From: Streptomyces mirabilis
Lineage (GTDB): Bacteria; Actinomycetota; Actinomycetes; Streptomycetales; Streptomycetaceae
Direction: 5' to 3'
DNA length: 64,000 nt
Assembly: GCF_039503195.1 (NCBI RefSeq)
Contig: NZ_JBCJKP010000001.1
Coordinates: forward strand, 10,602,001-10,666,000
A program made the translations under genes and the position numbers. This document shows positions 51,031 to 60,692 of the stretch, piece by piece (position 1 is the first letter of the stretch; the number at the start of each line of letters is the position of its first letter). Below the pieces are notes generated by a model, which was not told the DNA's origin, ran no database searches, and worked only from the letters and a program-made list of their open reading frames with translations.

Positions 51031-51440
51031 CCATCCTGCGGGTCGGCATCGTCCACAGGTGATATGCCGACAAACAGCGATCCGGGTGGGCCCGCCTGGG
51101 ATCGGCACGCGAGCGTCCAGCACACCTGCCCTTCGTACGTTCCAACGAGTGGCCCGGCCGCCCGCCCCAGCACAGTTGCCGACCCGCCCCTTTCGTCATG
51201 CCCTTGAGTGGGCCCTCTTCGGCCGTGCGGCTGCGCCATCGACTGCGCCTCACCGCGGGCCGGACGACGCTCTGGCAGCCGACGGCGCCGGACCGTTTCA
51301 CGCGAGCGCTGCGGGCGAGCTCTACAGATCCCCGCACAGGACCTTGGTTCGCGGCTCCCATTCGCATGCCGACGGCGCGGCGAGCGCTCAAATAGTGCAT
51401 TGATCGACTGGCTTCGCAACGCATTTGAAGGAGACATAGG
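51031..51440. other. Intergenic, no gene recognised
   Basis: About 410 bp between the TetR stop and the VOC promoter. No coding frame supported. Confidence 0.4.
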
Positions 51441-51472
51441 TTCTTGACTGTACGGTCCATAAACTCTACCTT
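51441..51472 (+). promoter_or_regulatory. VOC gene promoter with operator site 3
   Basis: TTGACT (51444-51449), exactly 17 bp, TACCTT (51467-51472). The operator TTCTTGACTGTACGGTCCAT plus AA (51441-51462) covers the -35 and spacer. It is the reverse complement of the sites at 50140 and 50167, with a GACTGTACGGTC dyad centre. Confidence 0.65.
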
Positions 51473-51637
51473 TGTACTGCGACCCGCGGATTCGCTACTG
51501 CAAGGGGACGTCGGGTCGGCGGTAGACAGGTACAGACTGTTCCGCTGCACGGCAGGGAAACGCCGGGGCGGGACTGTGCGAGTGTCTCGCGTGCCCCTCC
51601 GCAAACGACTGCACACGCCCAACGAAAAGTGATCACC

Positions 51638-52081
51638 ATGACCACCCCTCCCCAGCCGCTCTTCACCTACACCCTCCACAATGTGACGATTTCCGTCAGT
51701 GACCTCGACGCGTCGATCCAGTGGTGGAACCGGGTGTTCGGCCTCACCCTGCTGGCGAAGTCCCGCTTCGACGCCATCGGAGCGGACGTTGCCTTCTTGG
51801 AGGGGCCCGGTTTCCGGCTGGAGCTCCTTCAGCCCGCAAACGGTGTGCGGATCCCTGAACTGACGGCAGAGCCCCCCGCCCACATCCGCCCGATCGGCAA
51901 CAAGGCCCTGGTCTTCCGTGTCGAGGACCTCGACAGCGTGACCCGCACCTTCCGTGATCTGGGGGTGACGACCGTCTGGGAGCAGATGGACCTCGGCGAC
52001 GGCAGTATCTCGACCGCGATCCGTGACAACGACGGAAATCTCATCAACGTCTTCCAGCAAGGCGCAAGCCCGGTCGGCTGA
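51638..52081 (+). CDS. VOC/glyoxalase-family protein
   Basis: Single-chain vicinal-oxygen-chelate protein of 147 residues. YTLHNVTISVSDLDASIQWW with the first ligand region, NRVFGLTLLAKSRFDAIG, GFRLELLQPANG, then NKALVFRVEDLDSVTRTF and the closing RDNDGNLINVFQQ. It could be a lyase, isomerase or a resistance-type binding protein; the metal ligands are only partly conserved (Glu in LELLQ), so catalysis is uncertain. It starts at ATG 51638, 166 bp after the -10. The shared operator suggests joint induction with the SDR gene by the TetR ligand. Confidence 0.88.
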   Translation: MTTPPQPLFTYTLHNVTISVSDLDASIQWWNRVFGLTLLAKSRFDAIGADVAFLEGPGFRLELLQPANGVRIPELTAEPPAHIRPIGNKALVFRVEDLDSVTRTFRDLGVTTVWEQMDLGDGSISTAIRDNDGNLINVFQQGASPVG

Positions 52082-52339
52082 CACGGCGAACCGATCAACC
52101 TGGCCGCCGAGCCAGATTCAGCCGCTCCGGCGTAGTTGTCCGGGACATGGTTGGCGCCGCCGACCGCCGCCGCTGCCTAACGCACGTTTGCGGCGGCCGG
52201 CCGGCGAAGGCCCTTTGCGCATGCGGCCAACGCGCGGTCTGCCAGGCGATGAGCCGGCCATCCCGGGCGGCCAATCCGCAGCGCCGATTCCCAGCAGTTC
52301 CAGAGGCAGTGCTGCCGTTCACCGGGGTGCGAGCCGTCG

Positions 52340-53167
52340 CTAACTCCGCGCGAACTCAAGCAGGTCTTTGTTGAAGATCTCGGCGTACTTGGGCACCATC
52401 GCAAGGCCGTGGGGCGCGCCCTCGTAGACCTTATACTGCGCGCCCTTGACGATCTTGGATGATTTGGCGCCCGCGGAGACGATGGGCACGATCTGGTCGT
52501 CGTCGCCATGCACGATCAGTGTCGGCACATCGACCTTCTTCAGGTCCTCGGTCGTGTCCGTCTCGGAGAACGCCTTGATGCAGTCGTAGGCGCCCTTGAT
52601 GCCGACTGTCATGCTCCAGAGCCAGAACTCGTCACGCGTTCCCTGGGACACGGTCGAGCCCTCACGGTTGGCACCGTAGAACGGGGCACTGAGGTCCTTG
52701 TAGTACTGCGAGCGGTCCGTGAGCACACCCTGGCGGATCTCGTCGAACACCTCGATCGGCAGGCCCTCAGGGTTGGCTTCCGTCTTCAGCATCAGCGGCG
52801 GGATCGCGCCGAGCAGGACCAGCTTGGCGACCCGTGCCGTGCCGTGCCGGCCGATGTAGCGGGTGACTTCGCCGCCGCCGGTGGAGTGCCCGACCAGAAT
52901 GACGTCGTGCAGGTCTTCGGATTCGATGACCGCGGCCAGGTCGTCGGCGTACGTGTCGAGGTTGTTGCCGTCCCAGGGCTGACCGGAGCGGCCGCCACCG
53001 CGCCGGTCGTGAGCGATGGCGCGGAATCCGTTGTCCACCATGAGCTTCATCTGGGGGTCCCAGGCGTCGGCGGTGAGCGGCCAGCCGTGGGAGAAGAGCA
53101 CGGGCTGGCCCGAGCCCCAGTCCTTGTAGAAGATCTGCGTGCCGTCCTCGGCGGTGGCGAAGGGCAT
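52340..53167 (-). CDS. Alpha/beta hydrolase (non-heme chloroperoxidase type)
   Basis: Hydrolase of 275 residues. [20 protein letters not shown] opens as in bacterial perhydrolases/chloroperoxidases; [15 protein letters not shown] holds the oxyanion loop, [17 protein letters not shown] the nucleophile Ser near 97, [10 protein letters not shown] the Asp and [11 protein letters not shown] the His. GAGGAGCG precedes ATG 53167. Members hydrolyse esters or lactones, and the halogenation activity is a side reaction of peracid formation. Monocistronic; no partner seen. Confidence 0.93.
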   Translation of the reverse strand: MPFATAEDGTQIFYKDWGSGQPVLFSHGWPLTADAWDPQMKLMVDNGFRAIAHDRRGGGRSGQPWDGNNLDTYADDLAAVIESEDLHDVILVGHSTGGGEVTRYIGRHGTARVAKLVLLGAIPPLMLKTEANPEGLPIEVFDEIRQGVLTDRSQYYKDLSAPFYGANREGSTVSQGTRDEFWLWSMTVGIKGAYDCIKAFSETDTTEDLKKVDVPTLIVHGDDDQIVPIVSAGAKSSKIVKGAQYKVYEGAPHGLAMVPKYAEIFNKDLLEFARS

Positions 53168-53502
53168 GGTTGCGCTCCTCTCGATGTCCGCTCGCGGGCC
53201 CCTTACGTCACGCCCTCCGGGGATGTGACGCGAAAGCGGCGCCGCATGAGGTCAACATTAATTGCGGGGCAGCGATTCAGCGCGTCTGGAACCACCGCTT
53301 CGGTACGAGTGGGACGGTCGTTGCCTGACAGGCGAGGAAGTGGTCTGCCTCGTACGGTGGTCCTTGCGGTCAGGAGATTCACCGGTTACGCCACCCCCGG
53401 GCACAGTCACCCACCCGCCCTGAACATCACCACCGGTGGCGGGCGGCAGCCAGGTGATCACGGGTCGTTACTACTCGTTCTGTGACACGCGGAGGGCAGG
53501 AC
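53168..53502. other. Intergenic between divergent genes
   Basis: About 335 bp carrying the upstream regions of the hydrolase and the flavin monooxygenase. No distinct operator recognised. Confidence 0.4.
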
Positions 53503-54990
53503 ATGGGATCCGACGTTGACGTGCTGGTCGTCGGTGCTGGTCCAGCGGGGTTGCTGCTCGCAGGTGACCTGGCCGAGGCCGGAGTGCGCTGCACCGTCGT
53601 GGAACGGCGAGAAGGGGAATCCCAGCTGACACGCGCATTCGCCGTTCACGCCCGAACGATGGAGCAACTGGACGCCCGCGGCCTGGCCGACGACCTGCTG
53701 CTGACCGGCCTCCGCAACCCGATCTTGCAATTTCTGCGGATCGATCTGTCGCACCTGCCGACCCGTTACCCCCACGTGCTCGTGACGCCCCAGTACAACA
53801 CCGAGCGACTGCTCCTGTCCCGCGCCCTGACACACGGCGTGAACATCATGCGGGCCCACGAAGTGACTGGCGTCCAGCAAGACCCGAGCGGTGTCGACGT
53901 CACCGTGAAGACACCAGCCGGTACTGAACACAGCCTGCGCGCAGACTTCGTCGTCGGCGCAGACGGACGAAACAGCTGCGTGCGCCAGTCCCTCGGCCTC
54001 CCATTCCCCGGCCGCTCCGCCGTTCGCTCCATGATGCTCGCAGACGTCCGGATGGCTGATCCGCCGAAGAAGCCGCCCACCGTGGCAGCGACCGGAGACG
54101 CCTTCGCCATTGTCGTCCCGTTCGGCGACGGCTGGTTCAGGGTCATGGCCTGGAATCGCCACCACCCCATGCCCGACAACGCATCGGTCGATCTGGAAGA
54201 AATCAAAGACGTCGCCCGCCAGGCGCTCGGCAGCGACTTCGGCATGCACGACCCTCGCTGGCTCTCCAGATTCCACAGCGACGAACGCCAGTCACCCCGC
54301 TACCGAGTAGGCCGAGTATTCCTCGTCGGCGACGCCGCCCACGTCCATTCCCCGGCCGGCGGCATGGGCCTCAACACCAGCATCCAGGACTCCGCAAACC
54401 TGAGCTGGAAACTCGCAGCCGTTCAGCGTGGCCGCGCACCAGACACCCTGCTCGACACCTATCAGAACGAACGGCACCCGGTGGGACACCGGGTTCTGCG
54501 GATGAGCGGGGCACTGCTCCGCGGCGTCCTCACCACGCCACGGGCATTGTGCGGCCTCCGTGACTTGTCAGCGCGTACGGTGCTGCAAACCCCACCAGTG
54601 GCCCGACGACTGGCCATGGCGATCTCGGGAATCGACATTTCCTACGCCGTCGCGGTCGGCGCGCATCCCCTTGTCGGGAAGCGGGCACCTGACGTCCTCC
54701 TCAGCGACGGACGCAGACTCTACGAAGCCCTCCGTAAGCGACGGTTCGTCCTTGTCACACCGTCCGACACGGAGCGCTTCCCCTCACTGATCACAGAGTG
54801 GGCCGGCGAGGTGGAGATCGTATCCCCGAAGGGCGCTACCAAAAAGAGTGTTCTGGTCAGACCAGACGCCTATATCGCATGGGCCATCTCGGACGAGTCA
54901 CCTGAACATCGCATCGACGCGGCCCGTCAAGCATTGACCGAATGGTGTGGCACACAGGGCTCCAGCTCTGTAGCCCCTTCACCCGACTAG
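53503..54990 (+). CDS. FAD-dependent aromatic monooxygenase
   Basis: Class A flavoprotein hydroxylase of 495 residues: FAD motif VVGAGPAGLLLAGDLAEAGV, RAFAVHARTMEQLDARGLAD (typical of polyketide and phenol hydroxylases), FVVGADGRNSCVRQSLGL, VGDAAHVHSPAGGMGLNTSI and DSANLSWKLAAVQRG. The C-terminal 150 residues form the degenerate thioredoxin-like domain of this group. The start follows GGAGGGCAGG. Similar proteins hydroxylate aromatic polyketides, rifampicin or pentachlorophenol; which applies cannot be read. An IS5 fragment begins 24 bp after the stop. Confidence 0.92.
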   Translation: MGSDVDVLVVGAGPAGLLLAGDLAEAGVRCTVVERREGESQLTRAFAVHARTMEQLDARGLADDLLLTGLRNPILQFLRIDLSHLPTRYPHVLVTPQYNTERLLLSRALTHGVNIMRAHEVTGVQQDPSGVDVTVKTPAGTEHSLRADFVVGADGRNSCVRQSLGLPFPGRSAVRSMMLADVRMADPPKKPPTVAATGDAFAIVVPFGDGWFRVMAWNRHHPMPDNASVDLEEIKDVARQALGSDFGMHDPRWLSRFHSDERQSPRYRVGRVFLVGDAAHVHSPAGGMGLNTSIQDSANLSWKLAAVQRGRAPDTLLDTYQNERHPVGHRVLRMSGALLRGVLTTPRALCGLRDLSARTVLQTPPVARRLAMAISGIDISYAVAVGAHPLVGKRAPDVLLSDGRRLYEALRKRRFVLVTPSDTERFPSLITEWAGEVEIVSPKGATKKSVLVRPDAYIAWAISDESPEHRIDAARQALTEWCGTQGSSSVAPSPD

Positions 54991-55013
54991 GGTCTGTCGT
55001 CAAATGATCTTGA

Positions 55014-55504
55014 GTGGTGGATCATGGTCGGGTGATACGTCGCCGTGAACTGTCCGATGCCGAAGGGGAGTTCGTCCGGCCGTTGCTGCCCGTGTCGTCG
55101 CGTGGGCGCAAGCGGCTGGACGACGCAGGGTCCTCAACGGGATCGTGTGGAAGTTCCGTACAGGCACGGCCTGGCGGGACGTGCCCGAGCGGTACGGGCC
55201 GTGGGCCACGCTGCACACCCGTTTTCGCCGGTGGGCGGCGGACGGCACGTTCGAGCGGATGCTCCGCGCCGCCCAGGTCCGGGCGGACGCCGCCGGGGAC
55301 ATCGACTGGCTGGTGTCGGTCGACTCCACGCTCTGGCCGACGGCTGATCCGCCCGGTGGCTGTGACCGGTCCGCTCAGCCGTTGCCTCTGTTCCTGTCAA
55401 TTGCTGCGGACGGCCCGGCCTCAGCGTTGAGCGCACGCTCGCGCCAGGATGCCTCGTTTCGTTGTGGTGACGGCTTCGCCTCAGGGGCACGCGGCGGCCG
55501 ATGA
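55014..55504 (+). pseudogene. IS5-family transposase, 5' fragment
   Basis: [20 protein letters not shown] is the IS5 N-terminus, starting at GTG 55032. A frameshift follows at LDDA, then [20 protein letters not shown] and [19 protein letters not shown] in the next frame, up to the first catalytic region [15 protein letters not shown], after which homology ends. A solo 5' fragment of a transposase of about 280 residues. Confidence 0.78.
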
Positions 55505-55771
55505 TCAGGATTCGGCTGTGCGTGGGAGCATTCCACGCGAAGGCCGCCTCACTGCTGCGATGTCCTGATGTGACGGCGTTATGGCATTCCTGGGTGTCTT
55601 GCTCGGCTCCCGCTGTGCCATAGCGTCGATGGTGCGACACGGCCGGACGGTTTCGCCTCCACAATGGATACCCGGCGGAAGCGAACCCCACGGGCACGAT
55701 GCATGACGACCGGCGGTCCGGCCGTGTCCGTCATCGGTCATTCCGAATGAGGAAAGAAGGCGATCCACCCA

Positions 55772-58546
55772 GTGGCATCGCAATCACGCGCCGGACAGCC
55801 GGCACTGCACGGGCTGGAATTCGGTATCAACGAATGGCTCGTGGACGAACAGTACGAGCGATACCTGCACGACCCGGGGTCGGTCGACCGGACCTGGAGA
55901 GAGTTGTTCGCCTCCCGGATCCCCGCGCCCCGCCAAGAGACGCGCAACGGCGCGACGACCGCGCAGGACAGCGCGGACGACGGGGACGACGCGGCCGTCA
56001 AAGCGGTCCGCGTTGCCGCGCTCATCGAGGCGTATCGAGTCCGCGGACATCTGGTGGCCGATACCGATCCGCTCACGGCAGCACGGGCGGCCGCGCATCC
56101 GGAACTCGAGCTCACGGCATTCGGGCTCCGGGACGACGACCTGCAAAGAGAGTTCGTCGTCGACGGGTTCTCGGGGCAGGCCACCATGACGCTTCGCGAT
56201 GTGCTGAACGCGCTGCAGGAGTCGTACTGCCGTACCGTCGGCACCGAGTACATGCACATCCAGAGCTCTCAGGAACGCCGCTGGATCCAGCAACGGATCG
56301 AATCGCCTCAGCCCCCACCGGACGTCGCCGAACAATTGCAGATTCTCTACCGGTTGGGTGCGGCAGAGGCTTTCGAGACATTCCTGCAGACCAAGTACGT
56401 GGGACAGAAACGGTATTCGCTCGAAGGCGGCGAGTCGGCGATCGTGCTGCTCGACGCCCTGCTGCTCCGTTCCATCGGGCACGGGGTGAGGGAAGCCGTC
56501 ATCGGTATGGCACACCGGGGTCGGCTCAATGTGCTGGCCAACATCATCGGCAAGTCCTACGCGGAGATCTTCCATGAGTTCGAGGATGCGGGGGACATCC
56601 GGTCGGTCCACGGGTCCGGCGACGTGAAGTACCACCTCGGTGCGGAAGGAACCTACCGTGCCTTGGACGGCGGCATGATCGCCGTCTGCGTGGTGGCGAA
56701 CCCCTCGCATCTGGAGCTCGTGGGGCCGGTGGCCCAGGGGGTGGTGCGCGCCAAGCAGGACAGGGCCGCAGACGGTGGCGAAGCCTTCCCCGTCCTGCCG
56801 GTCGCCGTCCACGGCGATGCCGCGTTCGCCGGTCAGGGCGTGGTCTTCGAGACGCTGAACATGTCCCAGCTGCCCGGCTACCGCACCGGCGGGACGGTCC
56901 ACATCGTCATCAACAACCAGCTCGGCTTCACCACCTCGCCCGCCAACGGCCGTTCGAGCGCATATGCCACCGACGTGGCACGGACGGTCCAGGCCCCCAT
57001 CTTCCACGTCAACGCAGACGACCCCGAGGCCGTGGTGCGGATCGCGCGCCTGGCCTTCGACTATCGTCAGGCGTTCCACAAGGACGTCGTCGTCGATCTG
57101 ATCTGCTATCGGCGCCACGGGCACAGCGAGGTCGATGATCCCTCCATCACGCAGCCGGCGATGTACGACCGTATCGACGCCAGGGCTTCGGTGCGCAAGC
57201 TGTACGCCGAGGCGCTTGTGCACCGGGGAGACATCACCGAGCGTCAGGTGGAAGGCGCCCTGCGGGACTATCAGGGTCACCTCGAGCGGGCCTTCACCCA
57301 GACTCGGGCGCGTCCGGTGCCCGCCTCCCCGATGCCCGTGAACTCCATGAACGCCACGAACCCTGTGAGCGCTCAGCATGTGGTCGCCTCCCAGGCGGTA
57401 ACGGCGATCACGGAGGCCGCCGCCCGCCAGGTGATCGCTTCCCAGACCGCTGTGCCGGGAGGTTTCACCGTGCACGCGCGCGTTCTTCCGCAGCTCCAGA
57501 GGCGGACCACGATGCTGGATGCGGGAACGATCGACTGGGCCACCGCGGAAACACTCGCCGTCGGCTCCCTGTTGCTGGACGGGGTTGCGGTGCGGCTGGC
57601 CGGGCAGGACTCCCGGCGTGGCACGTTCGGCCAACGGCACGCCGTGCTCACCGACCGGCGCACCGGCGCGGAGCACACGCCACTGAGTTCCCTCGGCCCG
57701 CGGGCTGCCGACTTCGCACCCTACGACTCCATGTTGTCCGAACTGGGCGCGCTGGCCTTCGAGTACGGCTACTCACTGGCGCGGCCCGACGCTCTCGTGC
57801 TGTGGGAGGCCCAGTTCGGCGACTTCGCCAACGGAGCGCAGGCCGTGATCGACGAGTACATCGCTTCATCCGAACAGAAATGGGGCCAACGCTCCGGGGT
57901 GACGCTGTTGCTGCCGCACGGCCTGGAAGGGCAGGGGCCCGACCACTCCTCCGGGAGGATCGAGCGGTTCCTCCAGCTCTGCGCACAGGGGAACATGACC
58001 GTCGCCATGCCCTCCCTGCCGGGCAACTACTTCCATCTGCTCAGGCAGCAAGCGCTCGACGAGCGCAGAAGGCCACTGGTCGTCTTCACGCCGAAGTCGA
58101 TGCTGCGGTCGAAGGCGGCTACCTCCGGGCTGACGGAGCTCACGATGGGCGCGTTCCGTGCGGTCATACCGGATGAGACGGCGGACACCGCCCGGATCAG
58201 GCGCGTGCTGGTGTGCTCGGGCAAGGTCTTCTACGACCTTGACGCCCATCGGCGAAGCGCCGGTCTGTCGGACACCGCGATCGTCCGCCTTGAGCGTCTC
58301 TACCCGTTCCCCACGGAGGAGTTGGGCGCGGAACTCGCCCGTTTCCCCGCCGGGGCCGAGGTGCGATGGGTGCAGGAGGAGCCGGAGAACCAAGGCGCAT
58401 GGTCCTTCGTGGAGTCCCATGTGCAACGGCTGGCGGGCCGTGCCGTCGGATGCGTCAGCCGCCCGCAGGCGCCGGCCCCCGCCGTGGGTTCTGCCCGCCG
58501 GCATTCCGGCGAACAGCGGGACCTCGTGACGTCGGCCTTCCAGTGA
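55772..58546 (+). CDS. 2-oxoglutarate dehydrogenase E1-type protein lacking the fused E2 domain
   Basis: Thiamine-diphosphate decarboxylase/dehydrogenase of 924 residues. The N-terminal FGINEWLVDEQYERYLHDPG and SVDRTWRELF match the start of actinobacterial KGD/OdhA, then KAVRVAALIEAYRVRGHLVA begins the E1 part directly. ThDP motif HGDAAFAGQGVVFETLNMSQ to VINNQLGFTT near 345-390, FHVNADDPEAVV, CYRRHGHSEVDDPS, and the transketolase C-terminal half (GVTLLLPHGLEGQGPDHSSG, VRWVQEEPENQGAWSFVE). Actinobacterial KGD is about 1230-1270 residues because a dihydrolipoyl succinyltransferase domain sits near the N-terminus; that domain is absent here. GTG 55772 follows GAAAGAAGG. It is perhaps a second, accessory copy. 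Confidence 0.9.
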   Translation: MASQSRAGQPALHGLEFGINEWLVDEQYERYLHDPGSVDRTWRELFASRIPAPRQETRNGATTAQDSADDGDDAAVKAVRVAALIEAYRVRGHLVADTDPLTAARAAAHPELELTAFGLRDDDLQREFVVDGFSGQATMTLRDVLNALQESYCRTVGTEYMHIQSSQERRWIQQRIESPQPPPDVAEQLQILYRLGAAEAFETFLQTKYVGQKRYSLEGGESAIVLLDALLLRSIGHGVREAVIGMAHRGRLNVLANIIGKSYAEIFHEFEDAGDIRSVHGSGDVKYHLGAEGTYRALDGGMIAVCVVANPSHLELVGPVAQGVVRAKQDRAADGGEAFPVLPVAVHGDAAFAGQGVVFETLNMSQLPGYRTGGTVHIVINNQLGFTTSPANGRSSAYATDVARTVQAPIFHVNADDPEAVVRIARLAFDYRQAFHKDVVVDLICYRRHGHSEVDDPSITQPAMYDRIDARASVRKLYAEALVHRGDITERQVEGALRDYQGHLERAFTQTRARPVPASPMPVNSMNATNPVSAQHVVASQAVTAITEAAARQVIASQTAVPGGFTVHARVLPQLQRRTTMLDAGTIDWATAETLAVGSLLLDGVAVRLAGQDSRRGTFGQRHAVLTDRRTGAEHTPLSSLGPRAADFAPYDSMLSELGALAFEYGYSLARPDALVLWEAQFGDFANGAQAVIDEYIASSEQKWGQRSGVTLLLPHGLEGQGPDHSSGRIERFLQLCAQGNMTVAMPSLPGNYFHLLRQQALDERRRPLVVFTPKSMLRSKAATSGLTELTMGAFRAVIPDETADTARIRRVLVCSGKVFYDLDAHRRSAGLSDTAIVRLERLYPFPTEELGAELARFPAGAEVRWVQEEPENQGAWSFVESHVQRLAGRAVGCVSRPQAPAPAVGSARRHSGEQRDLVTSAFQ

Positions 58547-58712
58547 CCGTGCCACGGTTCGGGGGACGTGTCCTCCGCCCGTGCGGGGTACCCCGCCACC
58601 ACAGGGACACCAACGGCCGTACGGGCTGCTCGACACTGTCCTGCGTAGTGCGCCTCGCCCAGGAGCGGGTAGCCCCACTCGTCGGACATGGGCGAGGGAG
58701 CTCGGGCCGTCC

Positions 58713-59507
58713 CTAGGGGAGGATGGAATCGACGTACCCTCCATCGACCCGCAGTGCGCCGCCTGTGGTGGCGGACGCCAGGTCGGAGCTCAGGTACACC
58801 ACCATGTTGGCGATCTCCTCGGGTTCGATCAGGCGCTGCAACAGCGACTGCGGGCGGTGCTCTCGCATGAAGGCTCGTTGTGCCTCGTCCCAAGGAAGGT
58901 CACGGTCGACGAGTTGGTACACGAAATCCTCCACACCAGCGGTGTGGGTAGGGCCAGCGATGACGGAATTCACAGTGACGCGGGTGCCTGAGGCATGCTT
59001 GGCAAAGCCACGGCTGACCGCGAGCAGGGCGGTCTTCGACATGCCGTAGTGGATCATCTCGGCGGGGATCACCACTGCAGAGTCACTGGCGATGAATTGG
59101 ACGCGGCCCCACCCCCGTTGGATCATCTGCGGCAGGTAGGTGCGGGTGAGACGGACGGCGGCCAGCACGTTCACTTCGAAGTAGCGACGCCATTCGTCGT
59201 CCGTGATCTCCAACGGGTCCTTGGCGCCGAAGATGCCGAGATTGTTGATGAGGATGTCGACGTCCGGCAGGGCTTCCCGGGCGGCGACGGCGCCCTCCTC
59301 GGACGCGACATCGGCGGTGACCGGAAGGAAGTCGCCGTCCGGCACATCGGCTTTGAGCTGTTTGACGGCCTCCTCGACCCTGCCCCGGTCGCGTCCATTG
59401 ACTCCGACCCGGGCACCGGCCCGCGCGAGTCCGGCCGCGATCGCGGCTCCGATGCCTTGGGTGGATCCCGTCACCAACGCGGTCCGTCCCGTGAGGTCCA
59501 GGCGCAT
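58713..59507 (-). CDS. Short-chain dehydrogenase/reductase (SDR)
   Basis: Classical SDR of 264 residues: LVTGSTQGIGAAIAAGLARA, GVNGRDRGRVEEAVKQL, INNLGIFGAKDPLEITDDEW, Ser-Tyr-Lys in QFIASDSAVVIPAEMIHYGM and SKTALLAVSRGFAKHA, and the end ASATTGGALRVDGGYVDS. The insertion VEDFVYQLVDRDLPWDEAQR is characteristic of a subgroup near beta-ketoacyl-ACP-reductase-like SDRs. GGAAGGAAAA precedes ATG 59507. It is convergent with the E1 gene; no shared operon. Confidence 0.93.
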   Translation of the reverse strand: MRLDLTGRTALVTGSTQGIGAAIAAGLARAGARVGVNGRDRGRVEEAVKQLKADVPDGDFLPVTADVASEEGAVAAREALPDVDILINNLGIFGAKDPLEITDDEWRRYFEVNVLAAVRLTRTYLPQMIQRGWGRVQFIASDSAVVIPAEMIHYGMSKTALLAVSRGFAKHASGTRVTVNSVIAGPTHTAGVEDFVYQLVDRDLPWDEAQRAFMREHRPQSLLQRLIEPEEIANMVVYLSSDLASATTGGALRVDGGYVDSILP

Positions 59508-60008
59508 GTCTTTTCCTTCCCGACGCAGGTTCGGCGGCTATCAGCCGTCATGGCACTTCTTCTCCTCGGAGTGCTCGATCATGTTCGGAAACCCTGGGAT
59601 GGGGCAGTACGGGTGACTGCCGACAGCTCGTTCTCGGCTTTGTCGACGACGAACTTTCTTGTACTGGCTTTGACGTCCTCGTCGGTCAGGTCCTTGGGGG
59701 GCCTGGACGAGAGACCTGAACTTCTGGATGGGCGCGTTCAGCAGCGGGGCGAAGGACGGTGGGCACGGGCAGGGTGAGCTGCACCGGGCCGGAGGCGGTC
59801 GAAGCCGCCCACGCCTGGCGTGCGACACCGATCGGCACGGCGACCCCGAGTGCCGGCGCGGCTCCGACCATGCGACAGCGCGTCATTCCTTCTCGGCTCA
59901 TGAACGGTGTGGTTGTCACGGACCCTCCGTGGGTTTCTGAACAGAACCGGGCCACGCCCGGACGTTGAGCCGGCGACCCGGCCCACCAGAGGCCTGATCT
60001 CCATCAGC
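59508..60008. other. Intergenic with possible relic of an exported protein
   Basis: A minus-strand stretch near 59880-59770 reads MTRCRMVGAAPALGVAVPIG and STASGPVQLTLPVPT, like the signal peptide and first strand of a secreted alpha/beta hydrolase, then loses the frame. Another frame near 59690-59590 reads LTDEDVKASTRKFVVDKAEN. Neither can be joined into a gene. Confidence 0.4.
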
Positions 60009-60692
60009 TCAGTGGCTCGGCGGAATGCGGCCTTCACGCGGCACGGACATGAGGTAGGCGAGAACGGCCAGTACGCGACGGTTGTCGTCGTCGGAAGGAG
60101 CGAGCTCCAGTTTGGTGAAGATGCTGGTGCTGTGCTTGGACACGGCCTTCTCGCTGATGAAGAGCCGGTTCGCGATGGCGCTGTTGGAGCGTCCCTCGGC
60201 CATGAGCTCCAACACCTGGCGTTCCCGCTCGGTAAGCCTGGAGAGGGGTTCGCGTTCGCCACGGCTGCGGCGGTCGAGCAGCTTGGTGACCACTTCGGGG
60301 TCCATGACCGTGCCGCCCGCGGCGACCGTACGGATCACGTCGACGAACTGGTCGTCACTGAACACCCGCTCCTTGAGCAGATAGCCGACCCCGCCCCCCT
60401 GGTCGGCGAGCAGTTCCTGGGCGTAGATCTGCTCGACGTACTGGGAGAGCAGCAGGATCGGCAGCCCGGGTATCCGTTCCCGGGCGGCGAGTGCCGCACG
60501 GAGCCCGTCGTCAGTGTGGGTGGGCGGCAGCCTGATGTCCACGATCGCCAAGTCCGGCCGGAATTCCAGCAGCGCATCGAGCAGACCCGGCGCGCTGTCG
60601 GTGGCCGCCACGATCTCGAACCCGCGCGCCTTGAGAAGCCGGACCAGCCCCTCCCGGAGCAAAAAGAGATCTTCCGCGACGACTACCCGCAC
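60009..60692 (-). CDS. NarL/LuxR-type response regulator
   Basis: Two-component response regulator of 227 residues. Receiver domain: acidic pocket VVAEDLFLLREGLVRLL, phospho-acceptor Asp in LAIVDIRLPP near 52, Lys in GYLLKERVF near 107. LuxR-type helix-turn-helix at 148-212: LSRLTERERQVLELMAEGRS, NSAIANRLFISEKAVSKHST. The GTG start at 60692 lies inside the kinase gene's last codons (10-bp overlap), so the pair is translationally coupled. Confidence 0.95.
   Translation of the reverse strand: MRVVVAEDLFLLREGLVRLLKARGFEIVAATDSAPGLLDALLEFRPDLAIVDIRLPPTHTDDGLRAALAARERIPGLPILLLSQYVEQIYAQELLADQGGGVGYLLKERVFSDDQFVDVIRTVAAGGTVMDPEVVTKLLDRRSRGEREPLSRLTERERQVLELMAEGRSNSAIANRLFISEKAVSKHSTSIFTKLELAPSDDDNRRVLAVLAYLMSVPREGRIPPSH

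Noticed and set aside
55784..57676. 630-codon minus-strand frame opposite the E1 gene
   Set aside because: Shadow; no motif and no ribosome site.
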